64,000 nucleotides of DNA from Lachnospiraceae bacterium. Lineage in GTDB: Bacteria > Bacillota > Clostridia > Lachnospirales > Lachnospiraceae. The stretch lies in NCBI GenBank assembly GCA_030825115.1, contig JAPJQL010000006.1, positions 65,205-129,204 on the forward strand, read 5' to 3'. Made by a program: the position numbers and the translations under genes. Below the pieces are notes generated by a model. That model was not told the DNA's origin and made no database searches. It saw only the letters and a list, made by a program, of their open reading frames with translations. The number at the start of each line of letters is the position of its first letter. The first letter of the stretch is position 1. Positions 34,281-41,710 of this stretch are shown here, piece by piece.

Positions 34281-34308
34281 ACAGCTGTTTGATGCAGCTG
34301 TTTTTTTT
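34281..34308 (+). terminator. Terminator hairpin 2 after the c-di-GMP aptamer
   Basis: The stem ACAGCTG/CAGCTGT (34281-34287 with 34295-34301) is followed by eight T. This is a strong intrinsic terminator inside the leader, 140 nt before the first gene. Confidence 0.75.
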
Positions 34309-34309
34309 G

Positions 34310-34403
34310 TTTCATAGGAAAGTGCGTCCTATGAAATCAAAAACGCTCCGCGAGGATTGCACTGCGGCGGAAATGAGAGATGTCGCCATGGCGATTTCTT
34401 ATT
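34310..34403 (+). repeat. Two further inverted repeats in the exopolysaccharide leader
   Basis: First, TTTCATAGGA (34310-34319) and TCCTATGAAA (34327-34336) form a perfect 10-bp stem with a 7-nt loop. Second, an imperfect hairpin (34372-34403) is centred on CGCCATGGCG with wobble-paired outer arms. Neither ends in a T run. They lie between the leader terminator and the first coding sequence, in an otherwise gene-free 650-nt stretch. Confidence 0.55.
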
Positions 34404-34448
34404 GCCATTTTGATTGCAGATGATGAGGAAAAGAAGGGTGAAAGTAGG

Positions 34449-35171
34449 ATGAAACGTATGATCGATATCCATGCCCATATCTTACCCGGGGTGGATGATG
34501 GAGCAGGCGATTGGGAAGAAGCCCGCTGGATGCTGCGATGTGCGTATGATCAGGGGATTCGAACGGTGATCGCGACGCCTCATTATTCGCACAGGCAGGA
34601 TGTCGGCAGGCTTCGGGAGCTTGCAGGGCAGATGGATGAAGAGGCGAAAAAGATTGCGCCGGATCTTGATATTTATTTAGGGCAGGAAATTCTGTATTTT
34701 GACAGCGTCGTTGAGCGGCTGAAAGAAGGACATGCCCTGACGATGGCGGGCAGCAGGCATGTCCTGGTGGAATTTATGCCGGAGGTTTCTTACAAGAAGC
34801 TGTATCAGGCGGTGCGCTCTCTGTTGATGTCGGGGTACTATCCGGTCATTGCACATGTTGAAAGATACCGCGTGCTGCGGGAACATGGACAGATGGAAGA
34901 ACTGGCGGAGACAGGCTGTTATATGCAGATGAATTACAGAAGCCTGCAGGGGAATTTGCTTGACCGGAATGTCCGATGGTGCAGAAAACAGGTGACAGAC
35001 GGAAGAATCCAGTTTTTGGGGACGGATATGCACCACAAGGATTATCGGTCGCCTGAGATTGAAAAGAGCCTTGGGTGGCTAAAAAGCCATGTGGAAGAAC
35101 AGCAGCTCAACAGCATGCTGGGAGAAAAAGCATTTGAAATAATGAAAACCGGAGATTTTTCCGGGGATTAA
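34449..35171 (+). CDS. CpsB/CapC-family manganese-dependent tyrosine phosphatase
   Basis: The 240-aa PHP-fold phosphatase should dephosphorylate the CpsD tyrosine kinase encoded downstream. Metal ligands are seen in MIDIHAHILPGVDDGAGD (residues 4-20), TPHYSH and FLGTDMHHKDYR. The length and the order CpsB-CpsC-CpsD-LCP match streptococcal and lactococcal capsule operons. The frame runs upstream to 34380, but the ATG at 34449, after GAAAGTAGG, begins exactly at the family N-terminus. It is the first gene after the c-di-GMP riboswitch. Confidence 0.93.
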   Translation: MKRMIDIHAHILPGVDDGAGDWEEARWMLRCAYDQGIRTVIATPHYSHRQDVGRLRELAGQMDEEAKKIAPDLDIYLGQEILYFDSVVERLKEGHALTMAGSRHVLVEFMPEVSYKKLYQAVRSLLMSGYYPVIAHVERYRVLREHGQMEELAETGCYMQMNYRSLQGNLLDRNVRWCRKQVTDGRIQFLGTDMHHKDYRSPEIEKSLGWLKSHVEEQQLNSMLGEKAFEIMKTGDFSGD

Positions 35172-35198
35172 GAAAAAGATGGGTAAGGAAAAGGGAAG

Positions 35199-35975
35199 AT
35201 GGAAAGAGCATACGAGACGGATGATGAAATTGAGATTGACTTATGGGAAATCCTGTTTGCTTTACGGGCAAAGATATGGATGATAGTCCTGGCGCTGATC
35301 GTGGGAAGCGGGGTTGCAGTTGCATACAGCAAGATTATTCTGACACCGCAATACACGTCCACGTCGATGGTGTACATCCTTTCGAAGGAGACGACGCTGA
35401 CATCACTGGCAGACTTGCAGATCGGCAGCCAGCTGACAAAAGACTACAAGGTTGTGGCGACCAGCCGCCCTGTCTTACAGGAAGTGATCGATACGTTGGG
35501 GCTGGATATAGAGTATGAAGGATTAAAGAAAAGGCTTGTTTTGAACAATCCTGCCGATACCCGTGTCCTGAGTTTCTCAATCGAGGACCCGGATCCGGCC
35601 AGGGCCAAGGCTATCGTAGATACGGTGGCAAAAGTGTCGGCCGCACATATCGGGGATATCATGGAGATGACGCCGCCAAAGATTATCGAAGACGGAATTG
35701 TGGCAGAGGATAAGAGCAGCCCTCATACCACAAAAAATGCAGCAATCGGCGGATTAGCGGCAGCATTCCTGGTCTGTGCTCTGATCGTCCTTCAGGTTGT
35801 TCTGAATGACACCATCCAAACAGAGGAGGATGTGGAGAAATACCTGCAGCTTTCTATCCTGGCAGCGGTACCGGAGCGGGAGGAAGAGCGTGCAACCAAG
35901 ACAGGATCCGGAAAAAAGCGTTCTAAACGTAAAAAGAGAGAAAAGAGCGGGAAACAGGGAGGGAAGCGGGCATGA
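35199..35975 (+). CDS. Wzz/CpsC-type chain-length determinant and kinase activator
   Basis: The 258-aa protein has two membrane helices (about 30-50 and 180-203) flanking an extracytoplasmic loop with YTSTSMVYILSKE. The acidic N-terminus EIDLWEILFALRAK and the residue pattern between helices are typical of CpsC/YveK. The cytoplasmic tail is very Lys/Arg-rich (KKRSKRKKREKSGKQ). These proteins activate the partner CpsD kinase and set polymer length. It overlaps cpsD by four bases (ATGA). Confidence 0.92.
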   Translation: MERAYETDDEIEIDLWEILFALRAKIWMIVLALIVGSGVAVAYSKIILTPQYTSTSMVYILSKETTLTSLADLQIGSQLTKDYKVVATSRPVLQEVIDTLGLDIEYEGLKKRLVLNNPADTRVLSFSIEDPDPARAKAIVDTVAKVSAAHIGDIMEMTPPKIIEDGIVAEDKSSPHTTKNAAIGGLAAAFLVCALIVLQVVLNDTIQTEEDVEKYLQLSILAAVPEREEERATKTGSGKKRSKRKKREKSGKQGGKRA

Positions 35976-36742
35976 AGCAGCAGATCACATTAAAAAATAT
36001 AGTTTCCAAAGATTTTGCCTACGAGGAAGCCATCAAGACCCTCCGAACAAATATCCAGTTCTGTGGAAGCAATATCCGCACCATTATGTTTACAAGCTCT
36101 GTCCCCAATGAAGGGAAGAGCAACATCACATTTGCCCTGGCACGTTCTCTTGCACAGACCGGGAAACGGGTTCTGTTGATTGATGCAGACATCCGCAAAT
36201 CTGTGCTCGTGTCCAGATACCAGCTCGAAAAAGATGTGTATGGCCTGTCCCAGTTTTTGAGCGGACAGAAAAAGTTGGAAGAGGTCTTATACTCTACCAA
36301 TGTGGAGTTTTTAGATGTGATCTTCTCCGGGCCTTTTTCGCCGAACCCAGCGGAACTTCTGGAAGAAGAACTGTTTACCAATCTGGTGGAACGGTCAAAG
36401 GCAGAGTATGACTATGTGATTATCGATACGCCCCCAATCACGAATGTGATCGATGGAGCAATCGTGGCGAAGGTCTGTGACGGAGCGGCGCTGGTAGTGG
36501 AGAGCGGCGCGATCAGTTACCGGATTGCCCAACGGGTAAAGCAGCAGATGGAGAAAACCGGATGCAGGCTTCTTGGCGTCGTTTTGAACAAGGTGGGCGG
36601 AGAAAACAGCGGGTACTACAGCAAGTATTATGGCGCTTATGGAAAATACGGAACGTACGGACACTCCAGAAAAGTTTATGGAAAAGAATATGGCGGTTTA
36701 GATGATGAACATGAAAGCAGGCGGTCGGAAAAGACCAGTTAA
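35972..36742 (+). CDS. CpsD/CapB-family tyrosine autokinase (BY-kinase)
   Basis: This bacterial tyrosine kinase works with the CpsC-type membrane protein to control polysaccharide assembly. It has Walker A SVPNEGKSN (43-51), Walker A' LLIDADIRKS (68-77) and Walker B YDYVIIDTPP. The C-terminal tyrosine cluster YYSKYYGAYGKYGTYG, followed by more tyrosines, is the autophosphorylation tail. The 256 aa length is usual. Its counter-acting phosphatase is the first gene of the operon. Confidence 0.95.
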   Translation: MKQQITLKNIVSKDFAYEEAIKTLRTNIQFCGSNIRTIMFTSSVPNEGKSNITFALARSLAQTGKRVLLIDADIRKSVLVSRYQLEKDVYGLSQFLSGQKKLEEVLYSTNVEFLDVIFSGPFSPNPAELLEEELFTNLVERSKAEYDYVIIDTPPITNVIDGAIVAKVCDGAALVVESGAISYRIAQRVKQQMEKTGCRLLGVVLNKVGGENSGYYSKYYGAYGKYGTYGHSRKVYGKEYGGLDDEHESRRSEKTS

Positions 36743-37745
36743 GAAGAGTGTTTACGTGGGGCTGGGGATTATCCTGGCAGTCTTTTGCGCCTGGTTTTCA
36801 TGGTATAGCTGGAGGCTGTACCAACAGAAAAAAGCGACGGAGGCACAGCTTGCACAGTCCCCATTTCAGTCTGCGGCTGACGATGGGGATGGAACCATAG
36901 AATATCAGGGAAAGGTGTATGAGCGCAATCCGTCGGTCAAGGCAATCTTATGCATCGGCGTAGATTCTTCCGGCGGATTGGAAAAAAAAGTGACAGGCGA
37001 CGGAGGCCAGGCAGACGGTCTGTTCCTGGTGGCCCACGACGTGGCTCGGGACCATGTGCGGATTCTGATGATTCCCCGGGACACCATGACCCCGATCACG
37101 CTGACGGATTTAAGTGGAAATGTCCTGGGAAAAACCAAACATCACATTACGCTGGCTTACGGCTACGGAGACGGCAGGGAGCAGAGCTGTGAATGGACAG
37201 TTGAGGCGGTATCAGAACTGTTGTCGGGTCTGCAGATTGACGGATATCTGGCGATGAATACCAGCATGATACCGGTGCTGAACGACATGGTTGGCGGAGT
37301 CACAGTCAAGATTGAAGTGGATGGGATGGAGCGCCGGGATCCGGAACTGGTAAAGGGAGATACGGTAACCCTTCACGGAAAACAGGCAGAGATTTTTGTG
37401 CGTTACCGGGATATCGATCTTGATAACAGCGCTATCACCCGGATGTCCCAGCAAAAGCAGTATATGGAGAAGTACATGGCCACGGTACGTCAGAAGGCGG
37501 CAGAGGATGACCAGCTGATCACCAGGCTTATGGATACAATACAGAGCGATATGATAACGAATATGCCCAAGGACCAGTATATGAGAATCGGGCTTGATCT
37601 GATAAACAGCAGTCAGGTGTTGTCGGGGGATGACATCATGACAATCCCGGGGGAGGCAGTGACGACAGACATGTTTGATGAGTTCCATCATGACCCGGAG
37701 GGGACCCTTGATATGGTCCTGGATTTGTTCTACCGGCAGCGGTAG
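36702..37745 (+). CDS. LytR-CpsA-Psr (LCP) family glycopolymer ligase
   Basis: LCP enzymes attach lipid-linked glycopolymers to peptidoglycan at the outer membrane face. The 347-aa protein has a basic N-terminus, one membrane helix (about 17-36) and an extracellular LCP domain. Landmarks are the AILCIGVD strand, the QADGLFLVAHD segment, the MIPRDTMTPI arginine, LNDMVGGVTVKI and VRYRDIDLD. The reading frame overlaps the kinase gene by 41 bases. The first ATG codons (36702, 36705, 36711) cannot be separated; GGCGG upstream favours 36702 or 36705. Confidence 0.9.
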   Translation: MMNMKAGGRKRPVKKSVYVGLGIILAVFCAWFSWYSWRLYQQKKATEAQLAQSPFQSAADDGDGTIEYQGKVYERNPSVKAILCIGVDSSGGLEKKVTGDGGQADGLFLVAHDVARDHVRILMIPRDTMTPITLTDLSGNVLGKTKHHITLAYGYGDGREQSCEWTVEAVSELLSGLQIDGYLAMNTSMIPVLNDMVGGVTVKIEVDGMERRDPELVKGDTVTLHGKQAEIFVRYRDIDLDNSAITRMSQQKQYMEKYMATVRQKAAEDDQLITRLMDTIQSDMITNMPKDQYMRIGLDLINSSQVLSGDDIMTIPGEAVTTDMFDEFHHDPEGTLDMVLDLFYRQR

Positions 37746-37830
37746 GGTATGAAAAAGCTTATAATCGGCATCCTGCCGGATTATAGGGGCAGGGAAATCT
37801 GCCAATATAAAGAAAGGGAAGGTGATTCCA

Positions 37831-38418
37831 ATGAAAAAGAAAGTTTTAGCAGCTTTCATGGTTGCAGCGATGGTTGCAGCAATGCCGATGAGTGCGCTGG
37901 CGTATGGCAGCTCGTCTACAGACAGCAGCTACACCACCACTACACCAACCACCCCAACCACCCCGAGTGGAACGACAACCACCACAGAAGATGGGAAATC
38001 CCTGACGACCAACGGCGCAGGCTCCAACACAGCCGATGTAAGCGCAGTATTTGCAGTTGGTCATGCAGAGACAGCAGGACTTCCGGAAACGGTAGTATCC
38101 TCGATCAACAGCATCAACTCAGGAAGCGACCTGTCTGCAGCAGTGGGCAACCCGGATCTGGCAGGCTATGCAGCCCTGACCAAGACATCCGCAGTCGTTT
38201 TGCAGGACACAGCTACCAAAGGCGTAGCAAACAAGGAAACTACAGTGACCCTTTATATTCCGAACCTCGTTGAGGGGCTTCAGAATGTAAAGATTCTCTA
38301 CTATGAGAATGCAACCGGTCTGTGGAAGGTAGTAGACCCGTCATTGATCGACCTCAATAAGAAGACGGTTACATTTAATATGTTCGGATCTGGTACGGTG
38401 ACAGTAATCCATAAGTAA
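37831..38418 (+). CDS. Secreted protein with Thr/Pro-rich linker, function unknown
   Basis: The 195-aa product begins with a clear signal peptide (MKKKVLAAFMVAAMVAAMPMSALA, cleavage after ALA). A low-complexity Ser/Thr/Pro stretch (about residues 26-60) follows, then a beta-rich domain containing TVTLYIPNLVEGLQNVKILYY and ending ...GSGTVTVIHK. There are no cysteines and no sorting signal, so it may be released or bind the glycan. A ribosome site (AAGGGAAGGTGATTCC) sets the start. A 10-bp hairpin (37760-37785) lies between the LCP gene and this one. Position within the operon suggests a role in display or assembly of the polymer, but no function is known to me. Confidence 0.8.
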   Translation: MKKKVLAAFMVAAMVAAMPMSALAYGSSSTDSSYTTTTPTTPTTPSGTTTTTEDGKSLTTNGAGSNTADVSAVFAVGHAETAGLPETVVSSINSINSGSDLSAAVGNPDLAGYAALTKTSAVVLQDTATKGVANKETTVTLYIPNLVEGLQNVKILYYENATGLWKVVDPSLIDLNKKTVTFNMFGSGTVTVIHK

Positions 38419-38439
38419 GATTTGTATGGAGACCGGAAA

Positions 38440-38463
38440 GGGATGCCTCTGCGGAGGCATCCC
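38440..38463 (+). other. Strong GC-rich hairpin after the secreted-protein gene
   Basis: GGGATGCCTC (38440-38449) pairs perfectly with GAGGCATCCC (38454-38463) across a TGCG loop. No T run follows, so it is more likely an RNA-stabilising or processing hairpin, or part of a structured leader, than a terminator. Confidence 0.5.
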
Positions 38464-38512
38464 GACACTGTTGCGATGAGGACGATGTAAGCGCATGTGG
38501 CAATACGCCGGT

Positions 38513-38588
38513 TTACGGCAGAGGAATCTGCCTGTAAGGTGTACTGACCAGAAGGCAGGGAATGGTCCCTGCATCTTGGTGAGTGTAC
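38513..38588 (+). other. Predicted structured RNA leader before the sugar transferase gene
   Basis: Two consecutive multi-part hairpins are seen by eye. One has TTAC-GGCAGA paired with TCTGCC-GTAA (38513-38537, one bulged T). The other is a nested stem with GTAC/GTAC outermost, ACCA/TGGT inside, and GCAGGGA/TCCCTGC at the tip (38541-38588). No known riboswitch core was recognised. The region is otherwise non-coding. Confidence 0.35.
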
Positions 38589-38615
38589 CTGAGTGGAAAT
38601 AAAGGGGGGAATGTG

Positions 38616-40058
38616 ATGTACAGAAGAGCTGCAAAGGGGTGGCTGAAGCATCTGGATTTTATGGTGATTGATTTTTGGTGTCTGGAGTTGTCGTTTCTGC
38701 TGGCGTATATCATCCGGCAGGGAGTCGGAAATCCATTTCTGATACCGCTTTACCGGAATATGGTAATCACCCTGTTTTTGATTGAAGTTTTGGTTATCTT
38801 TTTCTTTGAAACGTTGAAAAATGTTCTGAAAAGGGGGATGTATAAGGAGTTTGTAATCACTCTAAAGCATGTATGTCTGGTGGTGCTGATCTCATCGTTT
38901 TATTTATTCCTTACCCAGAACGGTGGGGAGTATTCACGGATTATCCTGATTGTGACCGGGGGAATATATCTGGCGCTCAGCTACATGACAAGACTGGTTT
39001 GGAAACGATATCTGCTTTCTAAAAATATGCTGGAGAGCAAGAGCCGGTCCCTGCTGATCGTCACAGCAGAATCCATGATCGACACTGTGGTTGAGAATAT
39101 AAAAAATAATAATTATGAGGGTTTTCACATCACCGGCGTTGCGGTACTTGACCGGAATATGACTGATGAGATGGTGGGGGATGTACGGGTAGTAGCAGAC
39201 GCTTCGACGGTGGCGGATTTTGTCTGCCGGGAATGGGTGGATGAGGTGTTTATCAACCTGCCCAATGAGATACCGCTTTGTGAGGATTTGATCAACCAGT
39301 TTGTGGAGATGGGCGTTACCGTCCATTTGAAGTTAGTAAAGGCAGGGAATCTGTCCGGGCAGAAGCAATTTGTGGAACGGCTTGGAAATTACACGGTGCT
39401 GACGACCTGTGTGAATGTGGCAAACAGCAGGCAGCTCTTTTTCAAGAGAGCGATGGATATCTGCGGAGGAATCGTTGGGTGTATTGTGACCGGGATCTTG
39501 TTTCTGTTTGTGGCCCCGTGTATTTACATACAGTCACCGGGACCAATCTTTTTCTCGCAGGTGAGAGTCGGGAAAAATGGGAAGAAGTTTAAGATTTATA
39601 AGTTCCGCAGCATGTATATGGATGCGGAAGAGCGCAAAAAAGAGCTGATGGAGAAGAACCGGGTCAGCGGCGGGATGATGTTCAAGATGGATTTTGACCC
39701 AAGAATCATTGGAAGCGAAAAGGGGCAGGGGAAAGGCATCGGAAACTTTATAAGGAAGTATTCGATCGATGAATTTCCGCAGTTTTACAATGTCCTGAGA
39801 GGGGATATGAGCCTTGTCGGGACAAGACCGCCGACAGTGGATGAGTGGGAGAAGTATGAGCTGCGCCACAGAGCGAGGCTGGCGATAAAGCCGGGGATCA
39901 CCGGGCTGTGGCAGGTGAGCGGTAGAAGTAATATAACGGATTTTGAAGAGGTTGTGGCACTTGACCGGAAGTATATAACGGAGTGGAGTATGGGGCTGGA
40001 TATGAGGATATTGGTGAAGACTGTGTTGGTGGTGGCTGGGCAGGAAGGGTCGATGTGA
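38616..40058 (+). CDS. Polyprenyl-phosphate glycosyl-1-phosphate transferase (initiating sugar transferase)
   Basis: The 480-aa membrane enzyme transfers a sugar-1-phosphate to undecaprenyl phosphate, the first committed step of repeat-unit synthesis. Four N-terminal helices and a cytoplasmic Rossmann-like part precede the catalytic domain: KRAMDICGGIVGC with a membrane hairpin, YKFRSMYMDAEERK, DEFPQFYNVLRGDMSLVGTRPP and KPGITGLWQVSGRSN. It belongs to the WbaP/CpsE/EpsE group; which sugar is used cannot be told. ATG 38616 follows GGGGGG with adequate spacing. This is the last GC-rich gene before the variable part. Confidence 0.95.
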   Translation: MYRRAAKGWLKHLDFMVIDFWCLELSFLLAYIIRQGVGNPFLIPLYRNMVITLFLIEVLVIFFFETLKNVLKRGMYKEFVITLKHVCLVVLISSFYLFLTQNGGEYSRIILIVTGGIYLALSYMTRLVWKRYLLSKNMLESKSRSLLIVTAESMIDTVVENIKNNNYEGFHITGVAVLDRNMTDEMVGDVRVVADASTVADFVCREWVDEVFINLPNEIPLCEDLINQFVEMGVTVHLKLVKAGNLSGQKQFVERLGNYTVLTTCVNVANSRQLFFKRAMDICGGIVGCIVTGILFLFVAPCIYIQSPGPIFFSQVRVGKNGKKFKIYKFRSMYMDAEERKKELMEKNRVSGGMMFKMDFDPRIIGSEKGQGKGIGNFIRKYSIDEFPQFYNVLRGDMSLVGTRPPTVDEWEKYELRHRARLAIKPGITGLWQVSGRSNITDFEEVVALDRKYITEWSMGLDMRILVKTVLVVAGQEGSM

Positions 40059-40329
40059 CATGCTGTCAGTTCCCGTTGGTCCATGAGCGTGTGCACCCAC
40101 ATAATAGTGGTCAATAAGAAATTGATACGAAAATATGTACAAAACATGATTGAAATTCACAATGTTTCTCCGACCGTAAGGGTAGACCTAAGACGATGTA
40201 GGTGTTGAATTGGAATAAATGCACAGTTGTAGTGGTTGTTGGATAGCTGCTTTATGTGCAAAGTGATGGTTGAGCGAAGTCGCTGAAGAACCTGTGTGAA
40301 CAGTAGCAGATTTACATACACCTTGACGG

Positions 40330-40537
40330 GTCTACACGATAGGAAAATGTTTTATAAAATGCTGGTTGTGATGTCTGGGGGTGTACACAAAGCCAGAATG
40401 TTTTACACATTGGATGGTTAGAGTGGCTACTCAGTGATGAGTAAAGCATAGGAAGTCTGCACTATACGAAAATGTTTTGAACATAAGCGAGAGTTGTACT
40501 CGTACAGGTTTAGACGAGATGAAAATGTTTTACACAT
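40330..40537 (+). repeat. Four degenerate ~30-nt repeats in a 660-nt gene-free region
   Basis: Units start near 40330, 40381, 40455 and 40508. Each begins with a GTCTACAC-like octamer (GTCTACAC, GTGTACAC, GTCTGCAC, GTTTAGAC). About five bases later comes GAAAATGTTTTACACAT or a close variant. A weaker fifth copy may exist near 40127. Spacing is irregular (51, 74 and 53 nt), so this is not a CRISPR array. The whole stretch from 40059 to 40722 contains no gene I can support. Confidence 0.6.
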
Positions 40538-40722
40538 CTGCGCACTTTGTTAGATACCGTCAGATACACCACTATTGCATGTTTACTTGAAAACTGAAAA
40601 CGAACTGACAATCACAAACAACAGGTAATGTCGGTTTTGAACATATATAGGCAGATGTGGGTGATCACATCTTAGATTGAAACGATTATGACAACTTGCA
40701 GAATATAAAGGGAGAGAAATTA

Positions 40723-41172
40723 ATGAAGGTTTGTTTAGTGGGTTCCAGTGGAGGGCATTTGACGCATCTATATATGCTAAAGCCTTTCTGGGAGAATAAG
40801 GAACGCTTCTGGGTGACATTCGATAAAGAAGATGCTAGAAGTATTTTGAAAGATGAAAAAATGTATCCATGCTATTTCCCCACAAACCGAAATGTGAAGA
40901 ATTTGATAAGAAACACATTTGTGGCAATTAAAGTGCTGTTTAAGGAAAAACCGGATTTGATTATTTCCTCTGGTGCGGCAGTTTCGGTTCCATTCTTTTA
41001 TTTGGGGAAATTGATGGGTGCAAAGCTGATTTATATAGAAGTTTATGACCGTATAGATCATTCCACAATGAGTGGTAAATTGGTCTATCCGATTGTAGAT
41101 AAGTTTATTGTGCAATGGGAAGAAATGAAAGAAGTATATCCGAAGGCTATTAACCTTGGAAGCATCTTTTAA
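40723..41172 (+). CDS. Alg14/PssD-like membrane subunit of a UDP-sugar transferase
   Basis: The 149-aa protein starts MKVCLVGSSGGHLTHLYMLK, the GGHL motif typical of Alg14, CpsF and PssD. It carries PDLIISSGAAVSVPFFYLGKLMGAKLIYIE, a hydrophobic segment that anchors the partner catalytic subunit. With the next gene it should form a two-part transferase adding the second sugar to the lipid-linked primer. Ribosome site AAAGGGAGAGAAATT. It is the first gene of the AT-rich part. Confidence 0.9.
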   Translation: MKVCLVGSSGGHLTHLYMLKPFWENKERFWVTFDKEDARSILKDEKMYPCYFPTNRNVKNLIRNTFVAIKVLFKEKPDLIISSGAAVSVPFFYLGKLMGAKLIYIEVYDRIDHSTMSGKLVYPIVDKFIVQWEEMKEVYPKAINLGSIF

Positions 41173-41204
41173 TTATAGACGATGGCTTTTAATGGAGGAG
41201 AAAG

Positions 41205-41699
41205 ATGATTTTTGTTACTGTGGGAACACACGAGCAGCAGTTTAATAGGCTGGTCGAGTATATTGATAAATTAAAATCCAGCGGAGCCATCGATGAAGAG
41301 GTTATTATCCAGACTGGTTTCTCTATATACGAGCCGAAGGCATGTACATGGAGTAAGTTATATCCATATCAGCAGATGCTGAAATATGTGGAGGATGCGC
41401 GGATTGTGATCACACATGGCGGTCCGTCCAGTTTCATTATGCCTTTGCAGATTGGCAAGATACCGATTGTCGTTCCGAGAAAGAAAGAATTTGAGGAACA
41501 CGTAAATGACCATCAGGTGAACTTTTGTAGAATTGTTGCTGAGAGGCAGGGCAATATTCTGGTTGTTGAGGATGTTGAGAAGCTGGAAGCAGTAATTGCG
41601 GAATATGATGAGCGTGTATTTGCGATGCCGGCAGAGATGAGGAGCAATAACGCTGCTTTCTGTGATGAACTGGAAAATCTGGTGGGAGAAATGTTTTAA
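41205..41699 (+). CDS. Alg13/PssE-like catalytic subunit of a UDP-sugar transferase
   Basis: The 164-aa protein has the MurG-type C-terminal fold. MIFVTVGTHEQQFNRLVEYID opens it, and ITHGGPSSFIMPLQIGKIPIVVPR is the nucleotide-sugar binding segment, followed by EHVNDHQ. It pairs with the Alg14-like protein encoded 32 bases upstream; such pairs often transfer galactose or GlcA/GlcNAc, and the donor is not determined here. AATGGAGGAGAAAG is the ribosome site. Confidence 0.9.
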   Translation: MIFVTVGTHEQQFNRLVEYIDKLKSSGAIDEEVIIQTGFSIYEPKACTWSKLYPYQQMLKYVEDARIVITHGGPSSFIMPLQIGKIPIVVPRKKEFEEHVNDHQVNFCRIVAERQGNILVVEDVEKLEAVIAEYDERVFAMPAEMRSNNAAFCDELENLVGEMF

Positions 41700-41710
41700 G
41701 AGGAGGAGCT

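Noticed and set aside
38440..38463. Terminator after the secreted-protein gene
   Set aside because: The hairpin is strong but no T run follows, so it was listed as a structural element only.
40330..40537. Possible CRISPR array
   Set aside because: The units are degenerate, spacing varies from 51 to 74 nt, and no cas genes are nearby.
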